The notes below the pieces were generated by a model. It was not told where the DNA came from, did no database searches, and was given only the letters and a program-made list of their open reading frames with translations. Position numbers and translations under genes: made by a program. Positions 48,406 to 60,765 of a stretch of 64,000 nt of DNA are shown here, piece by piece (the first letter of the stretch is position 1; each line of letters begins with the position of its first letter). This DNA is from Patagioenas fasciata (lineage: Eukaryota > Chordata > Aves > Columbiformes > Columbidae): positions 60,850,501-60,914,500 of the forward strand of contig NC_092520.1 of the NCBI RefSeq assembly GCF_037038585.1, in the 5' to 3' direction.

Positions 48406-51400
48406 AACAAATTGGGAAAATTATAAATAAAAGAACAGGAAAACTAGAATTAAACTAGGAGAAAAATGAACCTTTCAAGAGTAATAAAGTAAAAGTAAAG
48501 ATAAAACCTGATTTGTAGCTACACAGCAGATGAACAGACACAAAAGATTTGGGATGGAGGAAGGAGGTCACCATTAAAGATTATTATGTGCTTCAGGAGT
48601 ATGAAAAGTTCTCACATGAGGGGGGATAATAGTCTGCATTGGAGAGCAAAAAGGCATGTTCTGCAAGAAGGAAGATTTTATGACCTTGTAGTTATACCAA
48701 AATATTTAGCAGAAATTCAGTCAAAAGTGATCTGTCAATATCAAGAAAAGACAAGTAAAATGATGGGATTTTGAGGAATTTTTCAAAAAACTGTGAGACT
48801 GCAGATAGGACTGAATTTAACTAATAAGGGGTGTTGGTTTTATTTTATTGTACTATCCTGAGAGCAAAGACAGAAGTTAGACAACAAAACACATCCAATA
48901 GAAACTGCAGATGGCAGAGGCAATTTTGAAGGAAGATTCATAATGAAGAAGTTCCTGTCAGGGAAGTAGTGATTTATTCAATGTACTGTGTTAAACAGAT
49001 AAGGAACTGAAAATTAGAGATGATGCACTTTAAAAAATAAAATAATTGCTCTGAAACTGTGACAAACTAATAGCAAAACCCTGATGCCAAACTTTGAAGA
49101 TATTTTTTTTTTTTTTTGGCAGGAGAGTATGGTTGGTTGGCTGACTTGAAAGACAGCTGTACTGGCAACAACTAAATTGTTTCTGGGTCAGTCACATGGG
49201 TGTATGTAGCCCGTTTCAACCTAACTGTTCCCTCAGTTCCCTGTTTCCCTCTCACAGGTTTTCCCCAGTGTCTTTTCTTTGATTCTGATGGACATGAATA
49301 ATAGCATATTTGATGAAAACACTATGTAAATACTTTATGAAACCTCTGCAAGTAATTTTTGTGGCTGAAATGAAGGAAGTTGTAAGTGTAATGGATATAC
49401 TGTGTAAAAATTCATTCTGATTTTTAGAAGAAAGCATTCGTTCTGTCAGTTCCATTCAGCTACAGGTAAGGTTTAGTGAAGGAAATGCGCTGAGAGCATT
49501 TTTTAATGTTATGGGATTTTTTACTGTGCTATATCAGTGCACAAATGCACATCCAAAATTGTTCTGCCCAAGAACACCATGTAAACTTGAAATATGGATA
49601 ACATTTCAGAGACAGAGAGGATGGCAAGGGAGGATTTAATGGTCAATGTTCTGCCCTCTGGAATGAATTGAGTCTGTTATAACAGTATCCTAGATTTATA
49701 TAGAAGTCTATGTAGTTTAATTGTCCGAACTGCATGCTGCTATGAAACAGAAAGAACCCTAGGGAAATCATAGGGAAAAGACCTGATAATCCCTGGATGT
49801 AATCTGTGCCCGAGCAGGTAAGAGTCAGAACCTGCGAATTCTAGGGAGCTCAAGGGACACCCTGTCCTTAATTCATCCTTTGCAGATTAGGAGCCATGTC
49901 CTTGCCTCCCTACGCTGGGCCGGAGACCTCATTTTGTGGTTGAAGGGTGTGTGGAGAAGATCAGCTGTGATCCCAGAAGTATTAGTAAGCATGCAGATAT
50001 TTTTCTAAATGCTGTTTCTAATCAGATATATACTTGTTTCCAGAAGGAATAAGGTTTCCGCAATTAGAGTATGTGTTTGTCTTCCCAACATATTCTCCTT
50101 AGGAACTTTTGAGCATATTAGGTGGTTTTCACTGCATTTAACAAAGACAGACAAAAAGTTGTGACTTTTTTTTTTTTTTTTTTTTTTAGAAAACAATTTT
50201 TGTGAAAATCTTGGTGCCATTATGAACATTAGTTGCATATTTTGACAAGAAAGAAACAAAGACTTTCTTATTGATGCAGTGCCAAGAAAGAAAAGAAGTA
50301 ACACTGTGTGAGAAATTGATATTTCTCCTATTTCTGATGTCACATCTTCTAAATTTGAGATTATTGAGATTTAGCCTTATAGATGATTTTTTTTCCCACT
50401 GAATGGGAATTTTTCTGTCCTCTCAAATGGGAGCATAGTATAAGCCAAAGCTCATTTTTTAAAAAAACACCCTAACACAAATATCTATGTTTTCCTCCTT
50501 TTTGTAGTACAATTGTACTGTGTTATGCTTTCTAAATTCACATTGTATGTGTTAATCATCACTATTTATATTCATTTGTATAACGGCTGTAAAAACCCTA
50601 TTCTAGTCATTATTTCAAACACTGTCTTCTGCACCCAAACTTTTTCTCTTTATCAGACGTGATTATAGGGTATGGGACAATTTTGTTTAAAAAGCTGAAA
50701 ACTGAATGGAGTGTAGATAAAGATATTTAGCTACAAACATTAGTGACAAACACTAGTGTGCAGATCCATGGAAATAAGTCACCATGGAATTAGATTTCTA
50801 CTTGTTGGCTTTTCAAGTATAAAGGATGAACTTTGCTTTCAACTTAAGGGAGGAAAAAAAGAAGAGGGTTTGTGGTTTTTTTAATAGTGAATTTGAGACC
50901 TGATCCAGCTGACTTGTAAAGCTGTTAGAAGCTGTTTAGTGCTCTATTGGATTTGGTACTCAAACTAAGGTCAGATGATTGGTAGTTAATCAGCACTGAA
51001 AAACGTACTTTATGAACTCCAACTCATGGATTTACACATTTGACTTGCAGTATTGAACAATGTTGTGTAGATAATTGATAAAACAACTTTGTATTTGCTT
51101 TTGCTGATCATGATTCTCACCGGAATTGCTGTGTCTAACAGGTAGTCCATCCTTGTAAAGTTTTAAAATAATTATTTTGCAATAGTTGCAGAATTGTCAT
51201 AGTCTATGGCCCTAGTCAAGATTAATAGGCAGAAGCAATATCTTGTATGAGAATTATAAATACATTAAAAAAAAACAGTGCCCCAACTTGCCAAAAACAA
51301 CCCCAGAACAACACCCCCCACCTCCCCAGCTCTTGGTACCTAAACTCTTATTGTATTTACACTATTTTTAATGCACAGCAAAGTAGGTCGTTTTAAACTC

Positions 51401-54400
51401 AAATCCAAACTTTAAATTAACCATAACTACTTCAGTATTTATTCAGTGAACAAATGTGTTTGGAACAATGGATATTTGACACAGTCTGAACTGAGGGTGA
51501 CCTGGCAGTGCCAATCTGCAGATACTATTTAGTTATATAATTTAATGGCCTTCACATTTTTCTATCTAAGGTGTCTGAGGCAGATTTCCTCTTTCATACA
51601 AATCTTCTGGTAACCTTTGCTCCCCAATGGTTTAAATCACATTCTTAAGGGATTAAACTGTTATGACAAAAGAGGAATGTTTAGATATTCTGCTTTGCAG
51701 CTAAAAATTTGTCAGATTAGAAATTGTGTATTTTATAATCTCAAGATCAAAGAAGCTTTCCATCAAAGCTTTATGTCCGCTATAATATTTTCCCAACCTT
51801 TGCTGAACCTGAATTGTTTTGGATTATCTCACATTGGGTTCACTGAGTATGCCTAGCCAAATGTGGGAAAAAGCTTCCTGCCAAACATTTTAAACATTTC
51901 ACATGTGCAGGGCAGAGGCGGTAAGCCACAGGTATTAGTTTACTGCAGTGGCAAAGCTTGCTTTAACAGTCTTTTTAACTCTACCTTTATACAAGATGCT
52001 TTTTGAGATTAGTATGACAGATAAAACCCCACAGGGCAACCGTTTATCTTCCATTAGGAATACCATTCACTTTCTTTAACCTGGTGACCTAAGTGCTCCT
52101 GTAAAGAGTCTCTTTTATAGAGTTTTTACATCTCGATGGATTAAGTATCATTTCTCTGCTGAGAAAAAAAATTTGAAAACCCAAAGCAACACAATTAAAT
52201 TTCTTTAGAAGAATGGTTTGTCAGAGGAGAATAGTTTTTGTCTCTATCCATCTTTAAATCCAGCAGTCATGTTCCCCAAACAGTCACTAAACAGTGATCA
52301 TTCAAAGTTAATATTGTCAGTTAATTTAAAATCCACTCACCAAGTCCCTTTATTACAATTTTACTACCCATTTGGCAAGGCAAATAACATACCAAGAGGA
52401 CAGAGGATAGGGGGTTTAGCTGTTTTCTGTACTGTGTAGTACCTCGATAGTCTTTGCTGTTATTTGGCATAACCTTTGTGAAAAATGCATATTTACAAGA
52501 ATATATATCTTTTTCCTGCTAAAAACATAACACTATTGAGAGGTATATATGCCTTTATGTAAAAACATACGTAACCAGAGTAAATCTGAAGAGCTTCTAT
52601 GAAGAAATAATCGAATACGTGATTTAGATATTTCCAAGTAAAAGCTTGTAATTTAGTATACAGAGAGAGGTACATTCCCTAGGTTCCAATCAGTACCTTT
52701 TGGGAAAGGCAGATAGATTGACTTCTGAATTAATATAATGAAAAATAATATGCCCAAACATACTAAAGTGTTAAGTGTCTCTTGTGCATTTGCTCTATTT
52801 GATTTATAAAAAAGCAGCAGTGCTTTTACAAGCTGTTTGGTGCTCTTACCTCTGTTCACTTTTAGAAAGTTCTGTCTATGATGAGAGATCTGACTCTGTG
52901 CTCAAATGATGCACTGCACCACATTTTAGACTGAGGCTCAGGAACAGTTTATTTTTGGTGGCACTTGCTAGAAATAAACCTTTCCCCCATCTTTAAAATC
53001 CTGAATATAAATTGTTGTCTCTTGATTTTTTTTTTCTGCATTATTCTTGTCTAACTACTGTAATATCTGGCTACTCTGTTCTCCAGCACATATTTATTTT
53101 ATTTCCTTTTCTGCAGTCAGTGACCTGTTTTTGCAATTGATGTAGGTACCATGAACGTATTTGCAGGAGTTAGAACACATTTTGGATTCCCTGTACCACC
53201 TGAACTATTTTAGGCCCTTATCTTCTCAATTGCAACATGAAATGGCCCAGTTACTGCACTGGAACTTTGCAAAGGAGGAGTAGCTCACACATTGCAACTT
53301 GAAGTACACTCCTGTTTCTGTTCATGCGCAACTTCTTTTGATGTAGCCAGAGAGTCAAAAATGTTTATTTTTTAACTCTTTATTATTTAATAACATTTTT
53401 ATTGATTAATTGAAACACCTTATGGGTCTTATCACCTGTGGAGAGTCCCTGAAAATATATTACTTACATAAGTGTCATTTGTTTTTCAAGGGGCATGAAG
53501 ATATCATTAAAAGAAGCACAATATCAATGTCTTCAGCTATTCATGTTTATACAGGAAAACTTGCAGTGTCTGTATTTTTTTATAAAAAAGTCATGAAAAA
53601 AACTACGAACAAAAGAAATGATTATACTTTTTTTGGGTATTTATATTAGATGATAACTGAAAGATAGATTCACTGTAGATTCATTGCTAGTATGTCAAAT
53701 GTTGAAGAATTCTTCATTTTCTTTTCCCTTTTTGTACCTGATACCATCTTTGCCTTCCTAGTCTACTGCTGTCTATACCCTCACATGGTTGTGCTCAGAT
53801 TGCCATTTTAAAGGAAAATACTATTTTTTATTTTTCTCTGTAGCACTGAATTTGAATCTAAGTCTACTACTTCTGGGCCAACTGTACTAAATATCAGTCA
53901 CTTACATCTCGTGTTTATATTCTATTCTGCTGTGCTTATGGAATCAGAATGAGACATTTGGTTCTATAACAGCATCATCCTAGTGTGTGTCTTCACTTAC
54001 TGGGCCTATTAATTATGAGATACAATATTAACATTAACCAGTCGATTTATTTGTAAGTGCCAGAATCTTGTGATTTTGTGATATATAACAAATCTTTTGA
54101 TCATGGTGTGGAAAAGTATACCAAAAACCTCTGCAAATACTTACTAATTAGTAGAAAAACTGACATTAGTCTGAGAAAGGCAAATTGTGCCAAAACAATG
54201 CCATTGCAGTAACTGTCTTCCCATGCTTATTTAATTACAGTAGCTCTGGATGCATTGCTCCCCATGTTCTGTTTTCTTCATATGCTGTTTCCCAAAATTA
54301 AAAGAGGAATTTTTGAATTGAAAAAATTATAAGCATGAACATCTTAAGGCAATATTAGCACATTGAGGGAACTGCAGTTTGGTAGATGGATGTAAAGAGT

Positions 54401-57400
54401 GAAACTTTGCAGACTGAAAAAAAAAACGAATTTGAGAAAAAACCACAACTTATGCCTTCTGGGATACTTCATCTAACTGTTTTAAAGGGCTGAGAAATGA
54501 GATCGTACTTGCCCATGGTCAAGGGATTTCTGAACTAGAATATTAAAGGTTTGTTAGAATTAGGTTTCAAACAATGTTGGGCATTTCATGCTTGAGTGAC
54601 GAAAAGACAATTATTTCCCAGTGTCTTTTCTGCCTCTGGGCATGATTAAATAATGGAATTGTATTCTCAGAAAGATGTGGTTTATTACTTTTAACAGCTT
54701 TTCAAGCTGAAGTCTTTATAAATAAAAAGGGCTATAATTTAAAAATATAAAAGCCGTGTGCCATTTCATTCCCTCAACACATGGAAGTGAAAGAGATGTG
54801 TGCAGTAATATCTAAAACCTTTAGCATGTAGTTTTCCTGAGGTATATATTCCTGAGGGAAAGAAAATGTGATGCTCCCAGGCTCAAGAAGCTCTGCTCAT
54901 ACTTGTTTTGTTATTTATGTTTCTCACAGCAATGGCTTGTGCAAAAAACCCAAGTCAACTGGATGGGGTTTGCTGAATTTTGATGGTGGTTCTGCCAGTG
55001 GAGAATGAAGAATAAATCAAAAAGAAACTAAACCGTACTGAGATACTCTACCTAGCTTTGCCATTCAAGAGTGTCTCTAAGCCAGACTGCAGCAAGTGCA
55101 AAGGTAACTGCTGTTCAGCAGAGTCAGTCCTGAAGCACTAGAATATCCATGTGCCTTTAGGCTGCTTGTAATTAGGTCATTGCCAGGTATCATTTCTAGC
55201 CACATGAGTAAGTTGGGGTACTGGACCCCTTGGTAGCATTATGCTTTGAGGTTCAGCCACAGAAAAATTGTGACCTTTCTTTTCCCCACACAGGTGCTTT
55301 CAGGCTTGCTGGTCTCACACACTAGATCTGCTGTGTTGTAGGTGAACTCAGAACCACAGCTGAGACCGTTCACCAGAAATCACTGGCTTTCAGTCTATTA
55401 AAATTGGAATCTCCATTTAACATGGAAGGGTTCACAGGGTGAAAACTCACAAATGAAAAACTAGTAAAAATAGGACTGCATTTTTTTTTCTGTTTTAGAT
55501 TAATTTAATTGATGTCCCTCAGAAAGGGACACTGATTGCTATAGCTTAAAGCCATCTTGGCTGTTGTCACCTGGTCTTTTTAAAGGGGAAAAAAACAGAG
55601 TGCCACCAAAAGGGACTGTTCTGCCCTTCTCTGTGGCTGAACATCAATCCATGTCTCTACCTCCTCTCTAGTGATAGATCTAGAATCTGAGCCACCATAT
55701 AAAGAAACCTGTTGGGAACAGTCTTCTGTGAAAATAAGCTTCCTTCTCTCCTCTCACCACCCCAAGGGTAGTTCAGCTGGATCAGATCCTTCTCTAAGCT
55801 AGTGTGCATCTCCACAAACTCTGGAACTCACAAAGGCAGAGGGTAAAAAGCATTTGAGAAGAGAGAAGAGAGAATCACATCCCTGGTGCTGGGATGGATT
55901 TGTGTGAAACAAGCAGGAGTGACAAACGTAAAATAAAAATGATTGATCTGTTCTGTTGCTTTACTGCTCCAAATCACGATAACCACGAGGTATTATGCCT
56001 CCATTTGCGTCATATCTTAAAGATTCTGTATGTTTGTTGTTTTCTTGGGATTGTGAATCTCTTTCATCAGGCCACAAAACCTTCATAGACTACCACTTTT
56101 CCTTTATAGTAAGCAAGATTACTCAAAAAGTAATACTTGTGTGTCCGCTCTTTGACACATCATTATTCTGTGATGTGTATCAAAGCTCCCCCTTTGTATC
56201 AGATAGTAGAATTGTCCCATTTATATAACTGCTCAAAATAAATAAATAATCTAGACAATACTAAGTGCAAATGCAATTGAAGCTATTCATTGTTTGGTCT
56301 CACATCAAGGAGAAAACACGTCAAAGAACTTGTCCAGCGAGAGCAAGGTGCCAAAATCCCTAGATCTAGCCTTGGCATATGGTATTGAACAGATGTACTG
56401 GATATGAAAAATCACAGCTGCCAGCTAACTGATAGCTACCTAAGAATCAGTCAGTCCTAATTTGGTATTCCTATGCTAGATAAGATCTATGTGGTGTGTC
56501 TGTGGGTAACTAAGGCTCTGTTTACATTAGGTTGATAAGAATGGATACCATACAGAGTGTCTTAGGAAAGATGTATCCATTTGTGACTGCAATCCACATG
56601 ACAGCTAATTATTTAAAATGAACTCTGCTATTACTGCATCAGAAAACTTCATCTATAAGAGCAGGACAGAAGTGGTACCTTCTTCATGAGATCCTCTGCG
56701 AGTTATGAACAAGCAGTTGTACTTGGAATCTGAATCTTATTTTAAGAAGGCCCTTAACTCTTCTGTGGAGTGCAAATGATCTTTAAAGTGAGTTAAGTTC
56801 GTCAGGGTAGCAGAACATTTTATCAAGATTGAAAATAGTCCATGATGACTAGGTACAACAGGAACATCCCTGGTGAAATTTCCCTTAGCTATATTTTTCC
56901 TTCATCTCTTCACATCCGTCTTTCAATGAAATTGCTCAGCTGTAGGCAGGAGTAGAATTTTGTCTGATTTATTGTATTACAGAAAACATTGATTCTGCAT
57001 TTGAAGTGATGCCAGTAAACATTTCTGCCATTGTGGCCCCAAACCCTCTTGTTTCTAGCACCTTCAACTTAAATTAGCACTGTCTTATCAGCTGTAGAAA
57101 AAAGAAGACAAAGTAAGAAAAAAAAAGAGTGAGATATCAGTTCCAACCATTTAGAGTCCAATAAGCCTGACAACTTCCTCAGTGCCTCCTATCTATTAAT
57201 TTGCAAGATTTCAGTTCCTCCCTTTCCTGTATCTTACACTTGCAAAAAAGCAACATTTCCCAGATGTCTTAGAAAAAAGGGAAAAAGTCTATCAAATTCA
57301 GTCTTCCTTTTTAAAACAGTGTTCTCTCTAATGTCTACATTAATTAAATAAATGCATTTTAATTGAAACACATGAAGCTTTCAAGTCAAACTGAGTTCAT

Positions 57401-58354
57401 GTCCTCAGGCACCCTATTAATGAAATTTTGGAGTGACAGTGCATGCCAACCAGCTGGGTCAGGAGCATGTTAATGCATCATCAAACTTTTTTCTCTGATG
57501 GCAGAAGCCATTGCAGATTCATTCTAGAAAGAAAGTCTATCCCTTCACAATTCTTGAAGAAATAACATCTCTTGAGGTTTCAACAGATTCCACATGCAAT
57601 ACAGAATATATTTGAAACAGGTTTGTCCTTTTCAAATGTTTTATTTTACAGACAGTCAAGTTTTTAACAGCAGTTAATGGTGGTCATCAAGAAGTTTTGT
57701 CTTCCTTCCAAGGACAGTGAAATCTTTTATTGTTCTTTCATTCCAAAAAACTATGCACAAGTGCATTATGTACATAGAACAATAAATAGTTTCTGGGTTT
57801 CATGAATGTTATTCTCAGAGGATCAAAGCATTTACTTTCTTTATAAAAGGGAACAAGAAGAAAAGAGCACAAGTAAACCTGAATAGATACACATCACAAG
57901 GTGTTATCCTTATGCAAATGCAAAGCACAGTAACCATCAACAATGTGCATGCAAAATGAAAAAAAGACAAAAAAAAAGGCAAAGGGGTGGTTAATTCTCT
58001 TGCATTGTTGACTAATGAAGCTTTCCAACTTATGCACATGCTGCAGCTGCACATCCTTTGTGTTCTGAATTGGCTTGAGATGCTGGAGCTTGCTCTGCAC
58101 TTCATCTGTGTGAGACATCCCAGAGCTCCAAGGGGGACCCAGCTACCAGTGCAGGCTGATTTCCCAAGACACATCTGTCTTAGTAAGCCAAAAAGGCCAG
58201 AGAGTCTTATCTGGACTGGAGAAAAACTGATGCAGGCTTATACATTTATGCCCAAGCTATTTCTTCCCTCAATCTAGAATGGCTATATCCCTACACTGTT
58301 GGTGGGAAACTCTCTGGGAGAGAGTGTCAGTTAGCATGGATCAAAATTATTAAT
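48406..58354. other. Unassigned AT-rich non-coding DNA
   Basis: About 10 kb without a recognised gene. It holds a 22-base T run at 50166-50187. The 49790-49960 stretch is richer in G and C and contains a donor-like GCAG|GTAAGAG near 49818 but no matching good acceptor. The 57330-57500 stretch has a homeobox-site-like AT-rich texture (repeated TAATTA/ATTAAT and ATGCAT-type words) typical of conserved non-coding elements. Frames stay below about 120 codons and show no domains. Confidence 0.5.
50166..50187. repeat. Poly(T) run
   Basis: Twenty-two T bases followed by 'agaaaac'. It is listed as a homopolymer only. Confidence 0.85.
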
Positions 58355-58769
58355 ATTAAAATGTTAAACAGTGCAGGTCCCAATACTGACCCCTGAGGAA
58401 CACCACTCATCAATGTTTTCCACTTGGACATCAAACCGTTGACCGCAACTGTGACCATCCAGTCAATTCCTTACCCAGCGAGTGGTCAATCCATTGAATC
58501 CATGTCACGCCAATCACAGGACAGTGTCAAATGCTTTGCACAAGTCCAGGTAGATGATGTTAGTTGCCCTTCCCTTATCCATCAATGCTGTAACTTCATC
58601 GTAGAAGGTTACCAAATTGGTCAGGGATAATTTGCCCTTAATGAAGCCAAACTGGCTATCACCAGTCACCTACTTATTTTCCATCTGTCTTTAGCGTAGT
58701 TTTCAGCAGGATGTGGCCCACAATCTTGCCAGACACAGAGATGAGTCTGTCTGGCCTGTAGTTCTCCAG
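58355..58769 (-). mobile_element. CR1 ORF2 fragment, part 1 (3' side of the LTR break)
   Basis: Minus-strand reading gives RT text: '[15 protein letters not shown]', then '[10 protein letters not shown]' (58521-58562) with the first catalytic aspartate, and a degenerate 'VLGPALFNI' box at the left edge. The fragment stops at about 58355, before the FADD box, the ORF2 C-terminus and the 3'-UTR. It joins part 2 (59450-60290) across the inserted LTR: 'gtctggcctgtagttctc' on the left continues as 'gggtcttccttttgtccc' on the right. Confidence 0.88.
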
Positions 58770-59449
58770 TGTCCTGGTTTTGTTAAAAACAAGACCAGTT
58801 TCTCTTTTAGTGAATTTTCCTTTCAGCTAAGTTCTTCTAAGTAATTGCACTTTTCTGAAGCTAGATACATGTTTTTGTAGACATAGCAAGGTCGCTGATA
58901 AGAATGCACATCCTGTAAGTGAGGGGGGCAAGGAGGAGCGAACTGAACAGGTGACTAAAACTGACCAACTAAGTATTCCGTCCCATCCACGTCACACATC
59001 ATATAAAAATGGGTGATCACGATGGTCTTGCTCTTCTTCGACTATGACTGGCATCTGGGGAGGACCCTGTCTGCTGTCCCTGTGACCTGAGGTCTTGTGA
59101 CAGACCCTGCATCCCTGGATCCAGTTTCAGTTTGCTACAGAGTCCAACCCAGGACTTCTGGGCACCTGCCCTGCAGCTGCTGGAGCAGTGAGGAGCTGGT
59201 TCTGACCTGTGCTGGGAATTTCAAGATTGGTTTTGTATATTTTGTATTATTTTCTCTATTTTATTAGTAGCACTAGTGAAACATTTTTAATTCTTTCTAA
59301 CTTACAAGTCTTCTCTCTTTTTGCCTCTCTTTGCCCTCCTATTGACTTTCCCTGAGGAGGTGGGAGGGAGACTCTGGGGGGGGTAAACAGGAGGGGGTTA
59401 ACAAAGCATCTGCCACAGTTTATTATCATCCTGCAATCAAACCATGACA
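58770..59449 (+). mobile_element. Solo LTR nested in CR1, plus strand
   Basis: The 680-bp unit begins TGTCCTGGTTTTG and ends CAAACCATGACA. These termini are inverted repeats (11 of 12 bp, allowing one extra T). A TATA box 'atataaaa' lies at 59001-59008, which sets the plus orientation. Flanking bases CTCCAG (58764-58769) and CTCGGG (59450-59455) look like a decayed duplication of the CR1 sequence at the break. It belongs to the same family as the LTR at 42767-43431. There is no internal proviral sequence. TATA box and terminator elements of such LTRs can drive or end host transcripts, but no such use is shown here. Confidence 0.92.
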
Positions 59450-60290
59450 CTCGGGTCTTCCTTTTGTCCCTTTCTACAAATCGGGTTATGTTTTCTCTTT
59501 TCCAGTCAGTGGGAACTTTACCAAACTGCCACAGCTTCTCAAATGTGAGGGACAGTGGCCTAGCAACTTTATCCCCCCGTTTCTCCAGGATTCACGGGTG
59601 CACCTCAACAGGTCCCACAGATGCACTTCAACAGGTCCCATGGACTTGTGCATCTTCATGTTCCTTAGATGGTCTTGAACCTCATGATCTCCTGTAATGG
59701 ACAGTTCTTCATTCTCCTAGTCCCTACTTTTGCCTTCTGTGACTGAAATGATGTGGTTAGAGCACTTGGTGGTCAAGACTAAAGTAAAAAAGTCATTGAG
59801 TACCTCAGTCTTCTCCATATCCTGGGTAACCAGGTCTCTTGTTTCCTTCCAGAGAGGGCCACATTTTCCCTTGTCATCCTTTTATCACTGATGTACCTGT
59901 AGAAGCTTTTCTTTTTGCCCATGACATCCTTGGCCAGATTCAATTTTATCAGGTCTTTAGCTTTCCTAACCTGATCCCTGAGTACTTGGACTCTGTATTC
60001 CCCCCAGGCTGCCTGTCCTTGCTTCCACCCTCTGTAGCCTTCCATGTGTTTGAGTTTGTCCAGGAGCTCCTTGTTCATCCATGCAGGCCTCCTGGCATTT
60101 TTGCCTGACTTCTTCTTTGTTGGCATGCATTGTTTCAGAGCTTGGAGGAGGTGATCCTTAAATATTAACCAACTTTCTTGGTCCCCTCTTCCCTCCAGGG
60201 TTTTATTCCATGATATTTTACCAAGCAGATCCTCACTGCCCTCCTTGCTGCTCTGAGGATCCTTGACTACCTGGCAACAACCAAAACATC
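59450..60290 (-). mobile_element. CR1 ORF2 fragment, part 2 (5' side of the LTR break)
   Basis: This is the continuation of the CR1 copy on the other side of the LTR. On the minus strand it runs from the endonuclease-RT linker through the beginning of the RT domain. Reversed CR1 words include 'ccattgagtacctcagtctt'-like text at 59790-59815 and 'ttcatccatgcaggcctcct' near 60075. The left boundary is the LTR; the right boundary fades at about 60290. Confidence 0.88.
59779..60126 (-). pseudogene. CR1 ORF2 remnant: linker before reverse transcriptase
   Basis: The 115-codon minus-strand frame contains the CR1 linker signature: '[20 protein letters not shown]', '[20 protein letters not shown]', '[18 protein letters not shown]'. 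In the intact protein this region lies between the endonuclease and RT domains. Here it loses frame at its C-terminal end ('[17 protein letters not shown]') before reaching the RT core. It is a relic with no expected activity. Confidence 0.9.
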
Positions 60291-60384
60291 AGTGTATTAT
60301 CAGCATCTTTTAGTATTAAATCCAAAATGTAGCACTATGCTAGCTAATAGAAAGAAAATTAACTCTATCCCAGCTGAAAACAGG
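60291..60384. other. Short spacer between two CR1 pieces
   Basis: About 95 bp of AT-rich sequence not recognisable as CR1, separating the ORF2 fragment from the next CR1 3' end. Confidence 0.5.
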
Positions 60385-60765
60385 ACAGGACTTTTGAAGA
60401 TCATCTAGTGCAACCACCCTGCCATGGACAGGGTCATCTTTCACTAGGTCAGGTTGCTTAAATCCCCATCAAACCTGACCTTGAACACTCTCAATGATGG
60501 GTAATCCACAACTTCTCAGGGCAACCTGTTCCAATGTCTCACCACCCACATAGTAGGAATTTTCTTCCTTATATGCAATCTAAATCTACTCTTTTTCACT
60601 TTAGAACTGCTGCCTTTTGTCATGTCAATATGAGCCTTCGTAAAATGTCTCTGTTCATCTTGCTTATAAGCCCCTTTATATATTAAAAGGCCACAATAAG
60701 GTCTCCCTGGAACCTTCTCTTCTCCAGGCTGTATAACCCCAACTCTCTCAGCCTTTCTTCATTGG
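60385..60765 (-). mobile_element. CR1 LINE 3' end, minus strand
   Basis: Reversed CR1 3' text runs in order: 'gaagatcatctagtgcaacc', 'tcactaggtcaggttgctta', 'cttctcagggcaacctgttc', 'cttcttccttatatgcaat'-like, 'aaggccacaataaggtctcc', 'ccttctcttctccaggctgt'. The terminal octamers at the 3' tip have been lost. About 380 bp survive. It is a separate insertion from, or a rearranged part of, the neighbouring ORF2 fragment. Confidence 0.88.

Noticed and set aside
49780-49818. Donor-like GCAG|GTAAGAG in a GC-richer patch
   Set aside because: No acceptor with a polypyrimidine tract is found upstream at exon distance.
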